From the NCBI GenBank assembly GCA_045580145.1, contig JAZNNI010000085.1, positions 80,718 to 144,717 of the forward strand: DNA of 64,000 nucleotides, given 5' to 3'. This document shows, piece after piece, positions 32,589-40,940 of the stretch. The translations under genes and the position numbers were made by a program. The notes beneath the pieces were generated by a model that worked only from the letters and a program-made list of their open reading frames with translations, searched no databases and was not told where the DNA came from. The number at the start of each line of letters is the position of its first letter. Position 1 is the stretch's first letter. This DNA comes from UBA1738 sp045580145. Lineage in GTDB: Bacteria; Bacillota; Clostridia; UBA1381.

Positions 32589-33137
32589 TTACTCCTTTTC
32601 ATCGCCTAAAAGACTTTTGAAAATTTCTTCATAGACTTTTTCAGGCTTGGCTTTGAAGTTCCTTATAATCTTTGCCGCTATCTCTCGCGAGCCTGCATAG
32701 AATGAAATCTCCATAAGCGGTGATATGTCCTCATATAAAGCACACTCAACGTTATATTCATTATCATTTATCGGAACAAGAGTTGCTCTAATATTCTTTT
32801 TAAGCTTTTCCTGTGTAAAAAATGGCTCAATATGTTCTTTTATCTGCTCGCGGATATATACGGGAATGGAGTGTGCGAAAAAGCCATTTGCCTCAATTCC
32901 TTTTGTAGTCAGCTCATAAATCGGCATTTTTTCATCCAACGGATTTGGAAGTATTTTTACATATTCTATCTGTACGAGATTATCAAGTGCAATCTGGAAA
33001 TTTGTAAAATTTATATTGCATCGGTCAAGAGTTAAGCAGGTAAGCTGTGAATGAGTTACCTTTCGCTTTGCCTCAGCAAGCGTGAATAGGATTATATACT
33101 GTATTGTTACAGGGTCATCAACTTCGCGCATATACAT
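32589..33137 (-). CDS. DUF4364 family protein
   Basis: 182 residues from ATG 33137, eight bases behind AAGGAGG. The N-terminal half resembles a winged helix (PVTIQYIILFTLAEAKRKVT, NFQIALDNLVQIEYV, YELTTKGIEA), the C-terminal half an alpha/beta domain. DUF4364 proteins occur throughout Clostridia and are presumed regulators. It is divergent from rnhB. Confidence 0.85.
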   Translation of the reverse strand: MYMREVDDPVTIQYIILFTLAEAKRKVTHSQLTCLTLDRCNINFTNFQIALDNLVQIEYVKILPNPLDEKMPIYELTTKGIEANGFFAHSIPVYIREQIKEHIEPFFTQEKLKKNIRATLVPINDNEYNVECALYEDISPLMEISFYAGSREIAAKIIRNFKAKPEKVYEEIFKSLLGDEKE

Positions 33138-33263
33138 TATGGACGCCTCCTTTTAGTGTAATTCATATATAAAACAATATTTTTTCAATTAATTAAAATT
33201 ATTATAGCATATTTTCAAAAAAAATGATATAATATTTTAAAAAATATTTTGAGGTGTAAAAAA

Positions 33264-33911
33264 ATGCCAAGATTAACAGAGGAAGAAGAATTAAAAAGGC
33301 AGGAGAAAATGTGGGAAATTGAGAATACACTTAGGGAAAAGGGATATAAAGCCATTGCAGGTGTAGACGAAGCAGGACGCGGACCTTTAGCGGGACCTGT
33401 TTATGCGGCTGCAGTTATTTTGCCTGAGGATGCAAGGCTCGACGGAATTAACGATTCAAAAAAGCTTTCTGAGAAAAAACGTGAGGAGCTTTATGAAAAA
33501 ATAACCGAGATTGCGATTTCATATTCTGTGTTTTCGATAGATGAAAAAGAAATTGATGAGATAAATATTTTAAATGCAACGCATAAGGCGATGAATGGAG
33601 CGGTACAAAGTCTTGATGTTCCTGCAGACTATGTGATAATTGACGGGAATAGCATAAAGGGAATGGAGCTTCCGCACGAGACTGTAGTAAAAGGCGATGC
33701 GAAAAGTATTTCGATTGCAGCGGCATCAATCTTAGCAAAGGTTTCAAGGGACAGATATATAACCGAAATGGCAAAAGAATATCCCGAATACGGATTTGAC
33801 AAGCATAAAGGCTATGGTACAAAGGCACATACCGATGCCATTTTGAAATACGGAGTAAGTCCCATTCACAGAAAAACATTTTTAAAAAAATTATTGGGAG
33901 AAAATATATGA
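33264..33911 (+). CDS. rnhB: Ribonuclease HII
   Basis: 215 residues from ATG 33264 behind GAGGTG; TTG 33249 is the ribosome site itself. Catalytic residues are in AGVDEAGRGPLAGP and VIIDGNS, with SIAAASILAKVSRD further on. It removes ribonucleotides and RNA primers from DNA. It overlaps yraN by 4 bases, the common rnhB-yraN pairing. Confidence 0.95.
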   Translation: MPRLTEEEELKRQEKMWEIENTLREKGYKAIAGVDEAGRGPLAGPVYAAAVILPEDARLDGINDSKKLSEKKREELYEKITEIAISYSVFSIDEKEIDEINILNATHKAMNGAVQSLDVPADYVIIDGNSIKGMELPHETVVKGDAKSISIAAASILAKVSRDRYITEMAKEYPEYGFDKHKGYGTKAHTDAILKYGVSPIHRKTFLKKLLGENI

Positions 33912-34264
33912 CTACGAAGGAAATAGGTGATTTCGGCGAAACAGCGGCTTGTCGGTTTCTTGAAAAAAGCGGATATAGTATTTTGAAACGAAACTACCAC
34001 TCTAGAGCGGGAGAGCTTGACATAATTGCAAAAGACGGGGAAACTATTGTGTTTTGTGAAGTAAAGACAAGGGCGAGCAAAGCATATGGAACGCCGGGAG
34101 AGTTTGTTGATTTTAAAAAACAGGAAAAAATTATTAAGACGGCACTTTATTATCTTGGCAGAGATGACATTGATATGCGATTTGATGTTGTAGAGGTGAT
34201 GTATAAGCTATGTGGCGATGTGCCTAATATAACAGAGATTAATCATATCAAATCGGCTTTTTAG
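33908..34264 (+). CDS. YraN/UPF0102 family nuclease-like protein
   Basis: 118 residues starting in the ATGA overlap with rnhB. The endonuclease-like core GELDIIAKDGETIVFCEVKTR (split: GELDIIAKDG and VFCEVKTR) is the UPF0102 signature, similar to Holliday-junction resolvase folds. No experimental activity is generally established. Part of an rnhB-yraN-dipeptidase operon. Confidence 0.92.
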   Translation: MTTKEIGDFGETAACRFLEKSGYSILKRNYHSRAGELDIIAKDGETIVFCEVKTRASKAYGTPGEFVDFKKQEKIIKTALYYLGRDDIDMRFDVVEVMYKLCGDVPNITEINHIKSAF

Positions 34265-34272
34265 GGGGATTT

Positions 34273-35169
34273 ATGGAGATTTTTGATGCCCACTCGGATA
34301 CAATAAGCGAGCTTATAAACAGGGGAAAAAGTCTTAAGGAAAACGATATGCATATTGATATGAAAAGACTTTTAAAATATCAATCGTATACACAGGTATT
34401 TGCGGCATTTGTTTCGCCGGAGTATGCAGAGTGTGCTATGGAGCGGGCGGAAGAAATAATAAATAGATTTTATAAAGAGGCAGGGGAGAATGAAATAACT
34501 GTCTGCCAAAGCTTTGCGGATTGGGAAAATTCAAAAACAAAGGTCAAAGCCTTTTTGAGCCTTGAGGGCGGTGAGCCGATAAAAAGTATTTTTGACCTAC
34601 ATAAGCTATATAATCTCGGTATACGTATGATTGCACCGACGTGGAATTTCAAAAATAACATCGCCTGCGGTGTTATGGAAAAAGAGGACACAGGACTTAC
34701 CGAGTTTGGTAAAACCGTTATCCTTGAGATGAACAAATTGGGCATTATTATTGACGCATCGCATCTTTCGGAACAATCCTTTTGGGATGTGTGCAAAATA
34801 ACAAAAAGACCGATATGTGCCAGCCATTCCAATTCAAAAAGTGTGAAAAATCATCCCAGAAATCTTACGGATGAACAGTTTTTGGCGGTTGTGAAAACCG
34901 GCGGATGCGTCGGAATAAATTTTTACCCTCCGTTTTTAGGGGAGGATATTTCGGATATAATAAAGCATATTGATAGATTTTTGTCGCTTGGCGGAGAGGA
35001 TAATATAGGGCTTGGAAGTGACTTTGACGGAGTGGATTATTTGCCTTCTGGAATATCCGGAGCAGAGGATATGGAGAAGATTATAAAAATGCTTCCATAT
35101 ACAACCAAAATACGCGAAAAAATAGCTTTTTACAACTTTCTGAGGGTAATAAAAGAACATAATTGTTGA
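34273..35169 (+). CDS. Peptidase M19 (membrane-dipeptidase family)
   Basis: 298 residues, 8 bases after yraN. The zinc ligands of family M19 appear: HSD in FDAHSDTI (4-11), Glu in LSLEGGEPI, His in DASHLSEQSFWDV and CASHSNSKSV; GSDFDGVD follows. The family cleaves dipeptides and related compounds. No signal peptide, so cytoplasmic. Slightly shorter than the usual 310-320 residues. Confidence 0.88.
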   Translation: MEIFDAHSDTISELINRGKSLKENDMHIDMKRLLKYQSYTQVFAAFVSPEYAECAMERAEEIINRFYKEAGENEITVCQSFADWENSKTKVKAFLSLEGGEPIKSIFDLHKLYNLGIRMIAPTWNFKNNIACGVMEKEDTGLTEFGKTVILEMNKLGIIIDASHLSEQSFWDVCKITKRPICASHSNSKSVKNHPRNLTDEQFLAVVKTGGCVGINFYPPFLGEDISDIIKHIDRFLSLGGEDNIGLGSDFDGVDYLPSGISGAEDMEKIIKMLPYTTKIREKIAFYNFLRVIKEHNC

Positions 35170-35217
35170 ACTTGCATATTTATGTATAAAATAAAAAGAA
35201 TATTTTGTGCAAGAGAA

Positions 35218-35329
35218 TTTGAAATTTTTGCATTTCAAATATTGCATTTTTGCCGTAAAAGTTGTATAATAAAGTAGATTTTAAGTGGAAAATGAAATTT
35301 TTGCTATATGAAAAATGCAAAAATTCAAA
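35218..35329 (+). promoter_or_regulatory. Promoter of the aminotransferase flanked by repeated TGAAATTTTTGC motifs
   Basis: Promoter TTGCAT (35242-35247) and TATAAT (35265-35270), 17-base spacer. TGAAATTTTTGC occurs at 35219-35230 upstream of the -35 and at 35293-35304 in the leader; the complement GCAAAAATTCA follows at 35317-35327, so the last two form a hairpin just before the ribosome site. The arrangement looks like cooperative operators or a leader hairpin. Confidence 0.5.
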
Positions 35330-35342
35330 ATTGGAGGATAGT

Positions 35343-36533
35343 ATGATTTCAAAAAAAGCAGCAGCGGTGTCCCCGTCTCCGACACTTGCGATAGATTCAA
35401 AATTTAAAGAAATGAAAGCAAACGGCGAGGATGTTGTCGGCTTTGGATGCGGTGAGCCTGATTTTGATACACCGGAGCATATTAAAAAAGCGGCAATAGA
35501 CGCGATAATGAATGGTGAAACAAAATATACACCGGCAAGCGGAACTCTCAAATTAAGACAGGCAGTGGCTGAAAAATTCAAACGTGAAAACGGGCTTATC
35601 TATAAGCCGACAGACATTGTTGTTTCAAACGGAGCGAAGCATTCGCTTATAAATGCGTTTCAGGCAATATGCAACCCAGGCGATGAGGTAATAATTCCTG
35701 CACCATATTGGGTAAGCTATCCGGAAATGGTAAAATTGGCAGATGGTGTTCCTGTGGTTGTGAATGCAACGGAGGAAAATAATTTCAAGGTGACTGCAAA
35801 AGACCTTGAAGCTGCACTTACATCTAAAACAAAGGCTATTGTTATAAACAGTCCGTCAAACCCGACAGGTATGGTTTATACTGAGGATGAGCTTCGCGAG
35901 ATTGCTGATTTTGCTGTGAAGCATAATATTTATGTTGTATCGGATGAAATATATGAGCATTTGATATATGAAGGAAAGCACATAAGTATTGCATCATTTG
36001 GTGAGGAAATCAAAGATTTGACAATCGTTATAAATGGTGTTTCAAAGACATTTGCAATGACAGGCTGGAGAATAGGCTATGCTGCCGCAAATTCTGAAAT
36101 TGCAAAGGCAATGGCAAACATACAGTCGCACGCATCTTCAAATCCGAACTCTATTGCTCAGGCTGCTACGATTGCAGCGCTTGAGGGCGGAATGGAAGAG
36201 GCTGACAAGATGCGCAAGCAGTTTAAACGCCGTCGTGATTTTATGGTGGAAATGTTCTCGAGCATTGATGGTGTTTCCTGCAAGCGCCCGCACGGTGCAT
36301 TTTATATAATGATGAATATTGATGACCTTATCGGCAGAACGATGTACGGTGTGACTATAAACAATGCTGACGATTTTGCAAAGCTGTTTTTAGATGTTGC
36401 AAAGGTTGCAGTTGTGCCAGGAACGGGCTTTGGTGCCGATAACTATGTAAGATGGTCTTATGCAACAAGTATGGATAACATTGTCGAAGGAATTGAGAGA
36501 CTTAAAAAGTTTCTTCACGCAGCAGAGTTTTAA
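35343..36533 (+). CDS. Aspartate aminotransferase-like class I aminotransferase
   Basis: 396 residues from ATG 35343 behind GGAGG; the longer in-frame reading from 35262 crosses the promoter. The fold-type I PLP Lys is in NGVSKTFAMTGWRIGYA; substrate and cofactor residues are in GEPDFDTPEH, NSPSNPTGM and VSDEIYEHLIY, and a C-terminal RWSYATS supplies the carboxylate-binding Arg. It matches the Bacillus/Thermus AspC subgroup Ib, using aspartate and 2-oxoglutarate. Exact amino acid preference is not certain. Confidence 0.9.
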   Translation: MISKKAAAVSPSPTLAIDSKFKEMKANGEDVVGFGCGEPDFDTPEHIKKAAIDAIMNGETKYTPASGTLKLRQAVAEKFKRENGLIYKPTDIVVSNGAKHSLINAFQAICNPGDEVIIPAPYWVSYPEMVKLADGVPVVVNATEENNFKVTAKDLEAALTSKTKAIVINSPSNPTGMVYTEDELREIADFAVKHNIYVVSDEIYEHLIYEGKHISIASFGEEIKDLTIVINGVSKTFAMTGWRIGYAAANSEIAKAMANIQSHASSNPNSIAQAATIAALEGGMEEADKMRKQFKRRRDFMVEMFSSIDGVSCKRPHGAFYIMMNIDDLIGRTMYGVTINNADDFAKLFLDVAKVAVVPGTGFGADNYVRWSYATSMDNIVEGIERLKKFLHAAEF

Positions 36534-36606
36534 AAAGAACAAAGCGGCTTCGCTGCAAATGCATTAATTCTTTTCGCTTTATAGAAACGCAGCTTCCCAT
36601 AAATTG
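36534..36606 (-). repeat. Intergenic repeat family I, copy C
   Basis: Dyad CTTTATAGAAAC/..TTCCCATAAAT at 36577-36605, plus GAACAAAGCGGCTTC at 36537-36551. Read on the minus strand the order (TTTATGGGAAGCTGCG, TATAAAGC, ... GCTTTGTTCTTTTT) equals copy B at 54171. It lies directly behind the aminotransferase stop codon. Confidence 0.65.
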
Positions 36607-36673
36607 AAAAAACGTAATTTTATTCCCTTTTTGTGAATAGTATTTAGTACTACATACAAAAGGGGATTTTTTT

Positions 36674-37237
36674 GTGAAAAATATTAAGAAGATATTGTTT
36701 TTCGTATTGATTTCAGTATATGCAGCGGGAGTTTGCATAGGAAGCATAAGCCAGATAAAAACACATAAGCAGGACGAGATGTATGAATATTTAGCCGGAG
36801 CAGTGACTGAGTATAAGGTGACAGTACCCGACAGTATAAAAAGTGTTGCAAAGGATAATGCAAAGACACTTTTAATAATGATGATTTTTGCATTTTTTAA
36901 AGTGTCCGGAATTGCCACAGCAGTTATAATACTTTTAAAAGGGTATTCTGCGGGATTTGCGATAACAACGATGCTTCGCCTTTATGGAATAAAAGGACTG
37001 TTTTTTTGCAGTGCAAATCTTATTTCGGCATTAATTTTAATTCCAGCCTTGTCCTACTATGGCGGTGTATGCACGCATAATCTTATTAATTATCGTGATG
37101 ACAGAAAAGTTTTTTTAAAAAAATATTTGTATTTAATGATTTTGCTGACCTCAATATTTTGTGTCGACAGTGTGTTAAGAGGATTTTTTTCCTCAATATT
37201 TATGAGGCTGGCGGCATCTATGGCAAAAGCTGTATAA
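36674..37237 (+). CDS. spoIIM: Stage II sporulation protein M
   Basis: 187 residues from GTG 36674, with an AAAAGGGG site. About five membrane helices: one at 6-24, a lumenal loop with Tyr/Asp/Glu, then IMMIFAFFKVSGIATAVIILL, a second block with YSAGFAITTMLRLYG and the final helices. SpoIIM (DUF95 fold) works with SpoIID and SpoIIP in peptidoglycan remodelling during engulfment. Gene order supports it: in Bacillus spoIIM lies close to xerD/ripX, as here. Confidence 0.85.
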   Translation: MKNIKKILFFVLISVYAAGVCIGSISQIKTHKQDEMYEYLAGAVTEYKVTVPDSIKSVAKDNAKTLLIMMIFAFFKVSGIATAVIILLKGYSAGFAITTMLRLYGIKGLFFCSANLISALILIPALSYYGGVCTHNLINYRDDRKVFLKKYLYLMILLTSIFCVDSVLRGFFSSIFMRLAASMAKAV

Positions 37238-37317
37238 AAATATTATCGAAAAATGTCTGTACTTATTTGGTTTTTGTGATATAATTACTTTGTAAAGTGA
37301 TTTTGGAGGGGGATTTG

Positions 37318-38202
37318 ATGCAGGAAATATTAGAAGGTTTTATCCTTTCTCTTATCGGAGTTCAGGAAAAATCCAGAAATACAATTCTGTCATATAAAAG
37401 GGATGTTTTGCACTACTTTGCGTTTTTAAAGGAAAAAGGAATTTATGACATATCAAAAACTGACAGAACAACTGTACTTACATATCTCATTCACCTGAGA
37501 AACCAAGGCAGAGCACCTGCAACAGTCTCCAGACGACTTGCATCGCTTCGCTCATTTTATTTGTATGCGATTGAGAGCGGTGCAGCGGAAAAGGACCCGA
37601 CTGCGAACCTTGAAACACCAAGGGTGTCGAGAAAGACACCGAGTGTACTTACAACCTCCGAAATTGAACTTCTGCTTGCACAACCTGAGTGCGTTGATGC
37701 AAAAGGGTATCGTGATAAAGCGATGCTTGAGCTTCTTTATGCGACGGGTATAAAGGTTTCAGAACTTATAAGTCTCACAGTCGATGATGTGAATTTAAAA
37801 CAAGGCTACTTGAATTGTCGCACAAAAACGCACGAAAGAGCCGTCCCTATCGGGCAGATTGCACTAGCCGCTGTTAATAATTATCTGGAGAATGCAAGAC
37901 CGAATATGCTTTTGGATGATAATGTTAAATTTTTGTTTTTAAACTGTAATGGAATGGGACTTTCAAGGCAAGGCTTCTGGAAAATTTTGAAGCACTATCG
38001 CAAAAAGGCAGGAATAGAAAAAGAAATTACCCCATATACTCTGAGGCATTCCTTCGCAACTCATTTACTTGAAAACGGTGCAGACTTAAAGGCAATTTCC
38101 CAAATGCTTGGTCATACTGATATTTCTGCGACACAAGTGTATTCACAAATTGTGGATGGTGGAATACGTGTGGTTTATGACAAGGCACATCCGAGAGCGT
38201 AA
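37318..38202 (+). CDS. xerD: XerD-like tyrosine recombinase with unusual catalytic residues
   Basis: 294 residues from ATG 37318 behind GGAGGGGG. The N-terminal SAM-like domain (KSRNTILSYKRDVLHYFAFL) and the catalytic domain are full length. Catalytic positions by alignment to E. coli XerD from memory: box I Arg is Lys here (YATGIKVSEL), the beta-hairpin Lys is in KTHER, the HxxR His is Tyr (TPYTLRH, Arg kept), the His of MLGHTD is kept, and the nucleophile Tyr is in TQVYSQI. Position beside spoIIM fits the dif-site chromosome-dimer resolvase. The two substitutions may lower or change activity, or may be normal in this lineage. Confidence 0.85.
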   Translation: MQEILEGFILSLIGVQEKSRNTILSYKRDVLHYFAFLKEKGIYDISKTDRTTVLTYLIHLRNQGRAPATVSRRLASLRSFYLYAIESGAAEKDPTANLETPRVSRKTPSVLTTSEIELLLAQPECVDAKGYRDKAMLELLYATGIKVSELISLTVDDVNLKQGYLNCRTKTHERAVPIGQIALAAVNNYLENARPNMLLDDNVKFLFLNCNGMGLSRQGFWKILKHYRKKAGIEKEITPYTLRHSFATHLLENGADLKAISQMLGHTDISATQVYSQIVDGGIRVVYDKAHPRA

Positions 38203-38232
38203 AATAATTGTAAAGAAAATGTAAGAAAATGC

Positions 38233-38261
38233 TTGCATTAAGTGAGAATTAGTGCTATAAT
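38233..38261 (+). promoter_or_regulatory. Promoter of the sugar kinase gene
   Basis: TTGCAT (38233-38238), 17-base spacer, TATAAT (38256-38261). Confidence 0.7.
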
Positions 38262-38315
38262 CAAAATGTTGTGTTGAAATAACTATTGATAATGTAGGAT
38301 TTTAGGAGTATGGGG

Positions 38316-39392
38316 ATGGATAAAAAAATTGATTTGAATTACGTTCTATCTCAGTTTGTAGTGGATGCTAAGATAGAGACATATGGTAATGGACACATCA
38401 ATGATACATACAGAACATCTACAAAAGACTGTATCCTTCAGAGAATAAATACAAATGTTTTCAAGGAACCTGAAAAAATGATGGACAACATTGCTGAAGT
38501 TACAGATTTTTTGAGGAAAAAAATTGTGGCAGAAGGCGGGGATCCTGATCGTGAGACCTTGACCGTTATTAAAACCTATGAGGGAAAAAACAGTTATCGT
38601 GTTGATGATAACAATGTTTTTCGTGTTTATAAGTTTATTACTGACACTATTACTATTGAAGAAGGAACGAAAGAAGATTTATATCGTGCCGGAATAGGTT
38701 TTGGTCGTTTCCAGAGACTTCTTGATGATTATCCTGCTGATACACTTTCTGAGACAATCGCAGATTTTCATAACACACCAAAGCGTGTGCGTGATTTAGA
38801 GGATGCAGTAAAGGCAGATGTAAAAGGACGTGCTGCACTTGTTCAAGAAGAAATTAAATTTGTGCGTGAGTGTGCAGAGTTTGCATCTGTTGTAACAGAC
38901 GGAATTGCGGACGGCACTATTCCTTTAAGGGTTACTCACAATGATACTAAAATTAACAACATTCTCTTTGATAAGAAGACAAGGGATGCAATCTGCGTTA
39001 TAGACCTTGATACTGTGATGCCGGGAAGTGCTCTCTATGATTTTGGCGACGCCCTCCGAATTGGCGCATCAACTGCGGCAGAGGATGAGGTAAATCTTGA
39101 TATTGTAAACTTTGATGAAGATACCTTTGAATATTTTGCAAAGGGATACCTTGAACAAATGGGTTCAAAGCTGACTGAAAGGGAATTTGAGCTTCTTCCG
39201 TTTTCGGCAAAGCTTCTGACATTTGAGTGCGGAACGAGATTTTTAACCGATTACTTAAATGGCGATACATATTTTAAAATACACAGGGAAAATCATAATC
39301 TTGACAGAGCAAGAAATCAGTTCAAGCTGGTACGTGATATAATTGCTAAAGAAGATAAACTGAAAAAGATTATTGAAAAACTCGGAAAATAA
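38316..39392 (+). CDS. APH-fold sugar kinase, NahK-like
   Basis: 358 residues from ATG 38316, seven bases behind AGGAG. Kinase fold of the aminoglycoside phosphotransferase group: catalytic THNDTKINNILFD and metal-binding VIDLDTVMPGSALYDFGDAL. The length and the HNDTK.NN.L..D form match N-acetylhexosamine 1-kinase (NahK), which phosphorylates GlcNAc or GalNAc at C1 in host-glycan use. Related proteins are annotated only as phosphotransferases, so the substrate is not secure. Monocistronic. Confidence 0.7.
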   Translation: MDKKIDLNYVLSQFVVDAKIETYGNGHINDTYRTSTKDCILQRINTNVFKEPEKMMDNIAEVTDFLRKKIVAEGGDPDRETLTVIKTYEGKNSYRVDDNNVFRVYKFITDTITIEEGTKEDLYRAGIGFGRFQRLLDDYPADTLSETIADFHNTPKRVRDLEDAVKADVKGRAALVQEEIKFVRECAEFASVVTDGIADGTIPLRVTHNDTKINNILFDKKTRDAICVIDLDTVMPGSALYDFGDALRIGASTAAEDEVNLDIVNFDEDTFEYFAKGYLEQMGSKLTEREFELLPFSAKLLTFECGTRFLTDYLNGDTYFKIHRENHNLDRARNQFKLVRDIIAKEDKLKKIIEKLGK

Positions 39393-39399
39393 TCAGACA

Positions 39400-39438
39400 A
39401 AAAAACTACCGGTTATTATTGAATGGCCGGTAGTTTTT
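39400..39438. terminator. Bidirectional terminator
   Basis: AAAAACTACCGG/CCGGTAGTTTTT with a 14-base loop, between the converging kinase and amidase genes. Confidence 0.85.
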
Positions 39439-39441
39439 GAA

Positions 39442-39942
39442 TTATTCATTTACTCTTGCTCCAAGAATGTGCAGACATCTTATACGGCTGAAATTATATG
39501 TGTTTAAATTCCGCTGGAAAGCATCGTTATTATGTGCGCAGATGTAATAATTTTTCCTTCCCCTTATCATCTTAATCATTGTGAGGACAAGTGTATGATA
39601 AAAATCTCCGCTACTGTTTCCAAGCTGGATAATGTCACCCGGAAGCAGACTGTCAAGTGGGACATCCTCTGCAAACGGACCTTCCGCCTCATTAGTTGTC
39701 ATAAAATCATAAAAATATTCAACTCCAGACCAGGACGGGGATTTGTTGCTTCCTGAAATATAGTACCAGCCGAATGTGGGGGTGTAGTTCATAACTCCGC
39801 ACCCTGCATAGACTGATTGTGATGCAAAGGAGGTACAGTCTCCGCCTAAATCTGCAAAGTCGTAATATGCGGGGTTTCGGGCAAGCGCCCATCTGAGTGC
39901 ATATTGAACCGCTGCAGTTCTGTCATATTCAATTTCTCGCAT
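39442..39942 (-). CDS. Putative amidase-domain (amidase_6) protein
   Basis: 166 residues. Catalytic-type residues of a papain-like fold: GGDCTSFASQ (about 35-44) with Cys, and a later FYHTLVL with His. This is the 'putative amidase domain' often found at the C-terminus of spore or cell-wall proteins; here it is the whole protein, without signal peptide. A cell-wall or sporulation role is inference. Confidence 0.8.
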   Translation of the reverse strand: MREIEYDRTAAVQYALRWALARNPAYYDFADLGGDCTSFASQSVYAGCGVMNYTPTFGWYYISGSNKSPSWSGVEYFYDFMTTNEAEGPFAEDVPLDSLLPGDIIQLGNSSGDFYHTLVLTMIKMIRGRKNYYICAHNNDAFQRNLNTYNFSRIRCLHILGARVNE

Positions 39943-40008
39943 AAATATTTCCTTTCAATAAAAATTTGTTCATTAATATAGTATGCAAGTATTGAAAAAT
40001 GATGAAAA

Positions 40009-40650
40009 TTAATATGCAGGTGGAAGATTCCATTTAAAGTGAGTTGCAAGCATACGTATTGCGAATGTTATACCGGCGCTAAATGCGGCTGACAAGGTAT
40101 AATTAATTGAATTTATATACATAAAATAAAATATTATGCTACCTGTAAATGCGGCAAGCACATAGATATGCTTTTTTAATACTGTAGGGATTTCGCCGAC
40201 CATTATATCTCTTAAAAAGCCGCCTCCAATTCCTGTAATTACGCCGATAGTAATTGTAAAAAATGCATTTTGTGCAAATCCATAATCTATGGCAGTTTGA
40301 GTACCCATAACAACGAATACTCCAAGCCCGAGTGCATCAAATACATTGTTTATGCTGTCAATCCTGTCTGTTTTTGTGCGGTAGAAATCCTTATACATAC
40401 GTGCAACAAAGAAAACAACAATGGCAGCACTTGCTGCAAAAATTACATATGTATAATCAATGAATATGACGGGCGGCTGTATACCTAAGAGCAGGTCGCG
40501 TGTAATTCCGCCTCCTGTTGCCGTAATTACTGCAAGAAAAACAACGCCAAATGGGTCAGTGCGTTTTTTGACTGCGACCATAGCACCGGATACCCCAAAC
40601 GCAATTACTCCTATTATGCAAATGATGTCCATTACAACTTCAGTATACAA
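40009..40650 (-). CDS. TRIC/UPF0126 family membrane channel
   Basis: 213 residues, seven membrane helices. It is built of two repeats: FGVSGAMVAVKKRTDPFGVV, then ATGGGITRDLLLG in the first half and ALGLGVFVVMG, then GIGGGFLRDIMVGEIP in the second. The GGG.(T/L)RD motifs bind phospholipid in the prokaryotic TRIC channels. It forms a trimeric K+-permeable channel in studied homologues. Confidence 0.9.
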   Translation of the reverse strand: MYTEVVMDIICIIGVIAFGVSGAMVAVKKRTDPFGVVFLAVITATGGGITRDLLLGIQPPVIFIDYTYVIFAASAAIVVFFVARMYKDFYRTKTDRIDSINNVFDALGLGVFVVMGTQTAIDYGFAQNAFFTITIGVITGIGGGFLRDIMVGEIPTVLKKHIYVLAAFTGSIIFYFMYINSINYTLSAAFSAGITFAIRMLATHFKWNLPPAY

Positions 40651-40828
40651 TTAATTTGCCTCCTTTTATGATGCTATTCTCTATATGAATATTAACATAC
40701 TGCCTGGATTAATTCAAGGTTTTTTTAAGAAGAAAAACAGGAATTTTGAGCTGTTTGGCATTTTTTTGGGAGCATACAAAAAATAGCGACATAATTTGTG
40801 GAAAAACGTAAAAATGCACATTTTTTTG

Positions 40829-40857
40829 TTGACAGAAAAACACATATGTGTTATTAT
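40829..40857 (+). promoter_or_regulatory. Promoter of xpt and the nucleoside importer with a palindrome in the spacer
   Basis: TTGACA (40829-40834), 17-base spacer, TATTAT (40852-40857). The spacer contains ACACATATGTGT (40840-40851), a perfect palindrome and candidate operator. No purine riboswitch and no PurBox were seen in the 70-base leader. Confidence 0.75.
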
Positions 40858-40940
40858 CAAAGAGGATATAAAAGTCAGGAAAAATTTACAAAAATCAAGA
40901 AAAACAACGAAGTTAAGGTTTTTGTTTGACTGTTGGAGAG

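Noticed and set aside
35170..35342. T-box leader before the aminotransferase
   Set aside because: No T-box sequence or terminator/antiterminator pair; only the repeated TGAAATTTTTGC motifs.
36502..36918. 138-codon minus-strand frame
   Set aside because: Covers the aminotransferase end, repeat copy C and the start of spoIIM on the opposite strand; no ribosome site.
40651..40940. Purine riboswitch before xpt
   Set aside because: The conserved purine-riboswitch core and loop sequences are not present; only a promoter and short leader were found. The same holds before guaB (54840-55045).
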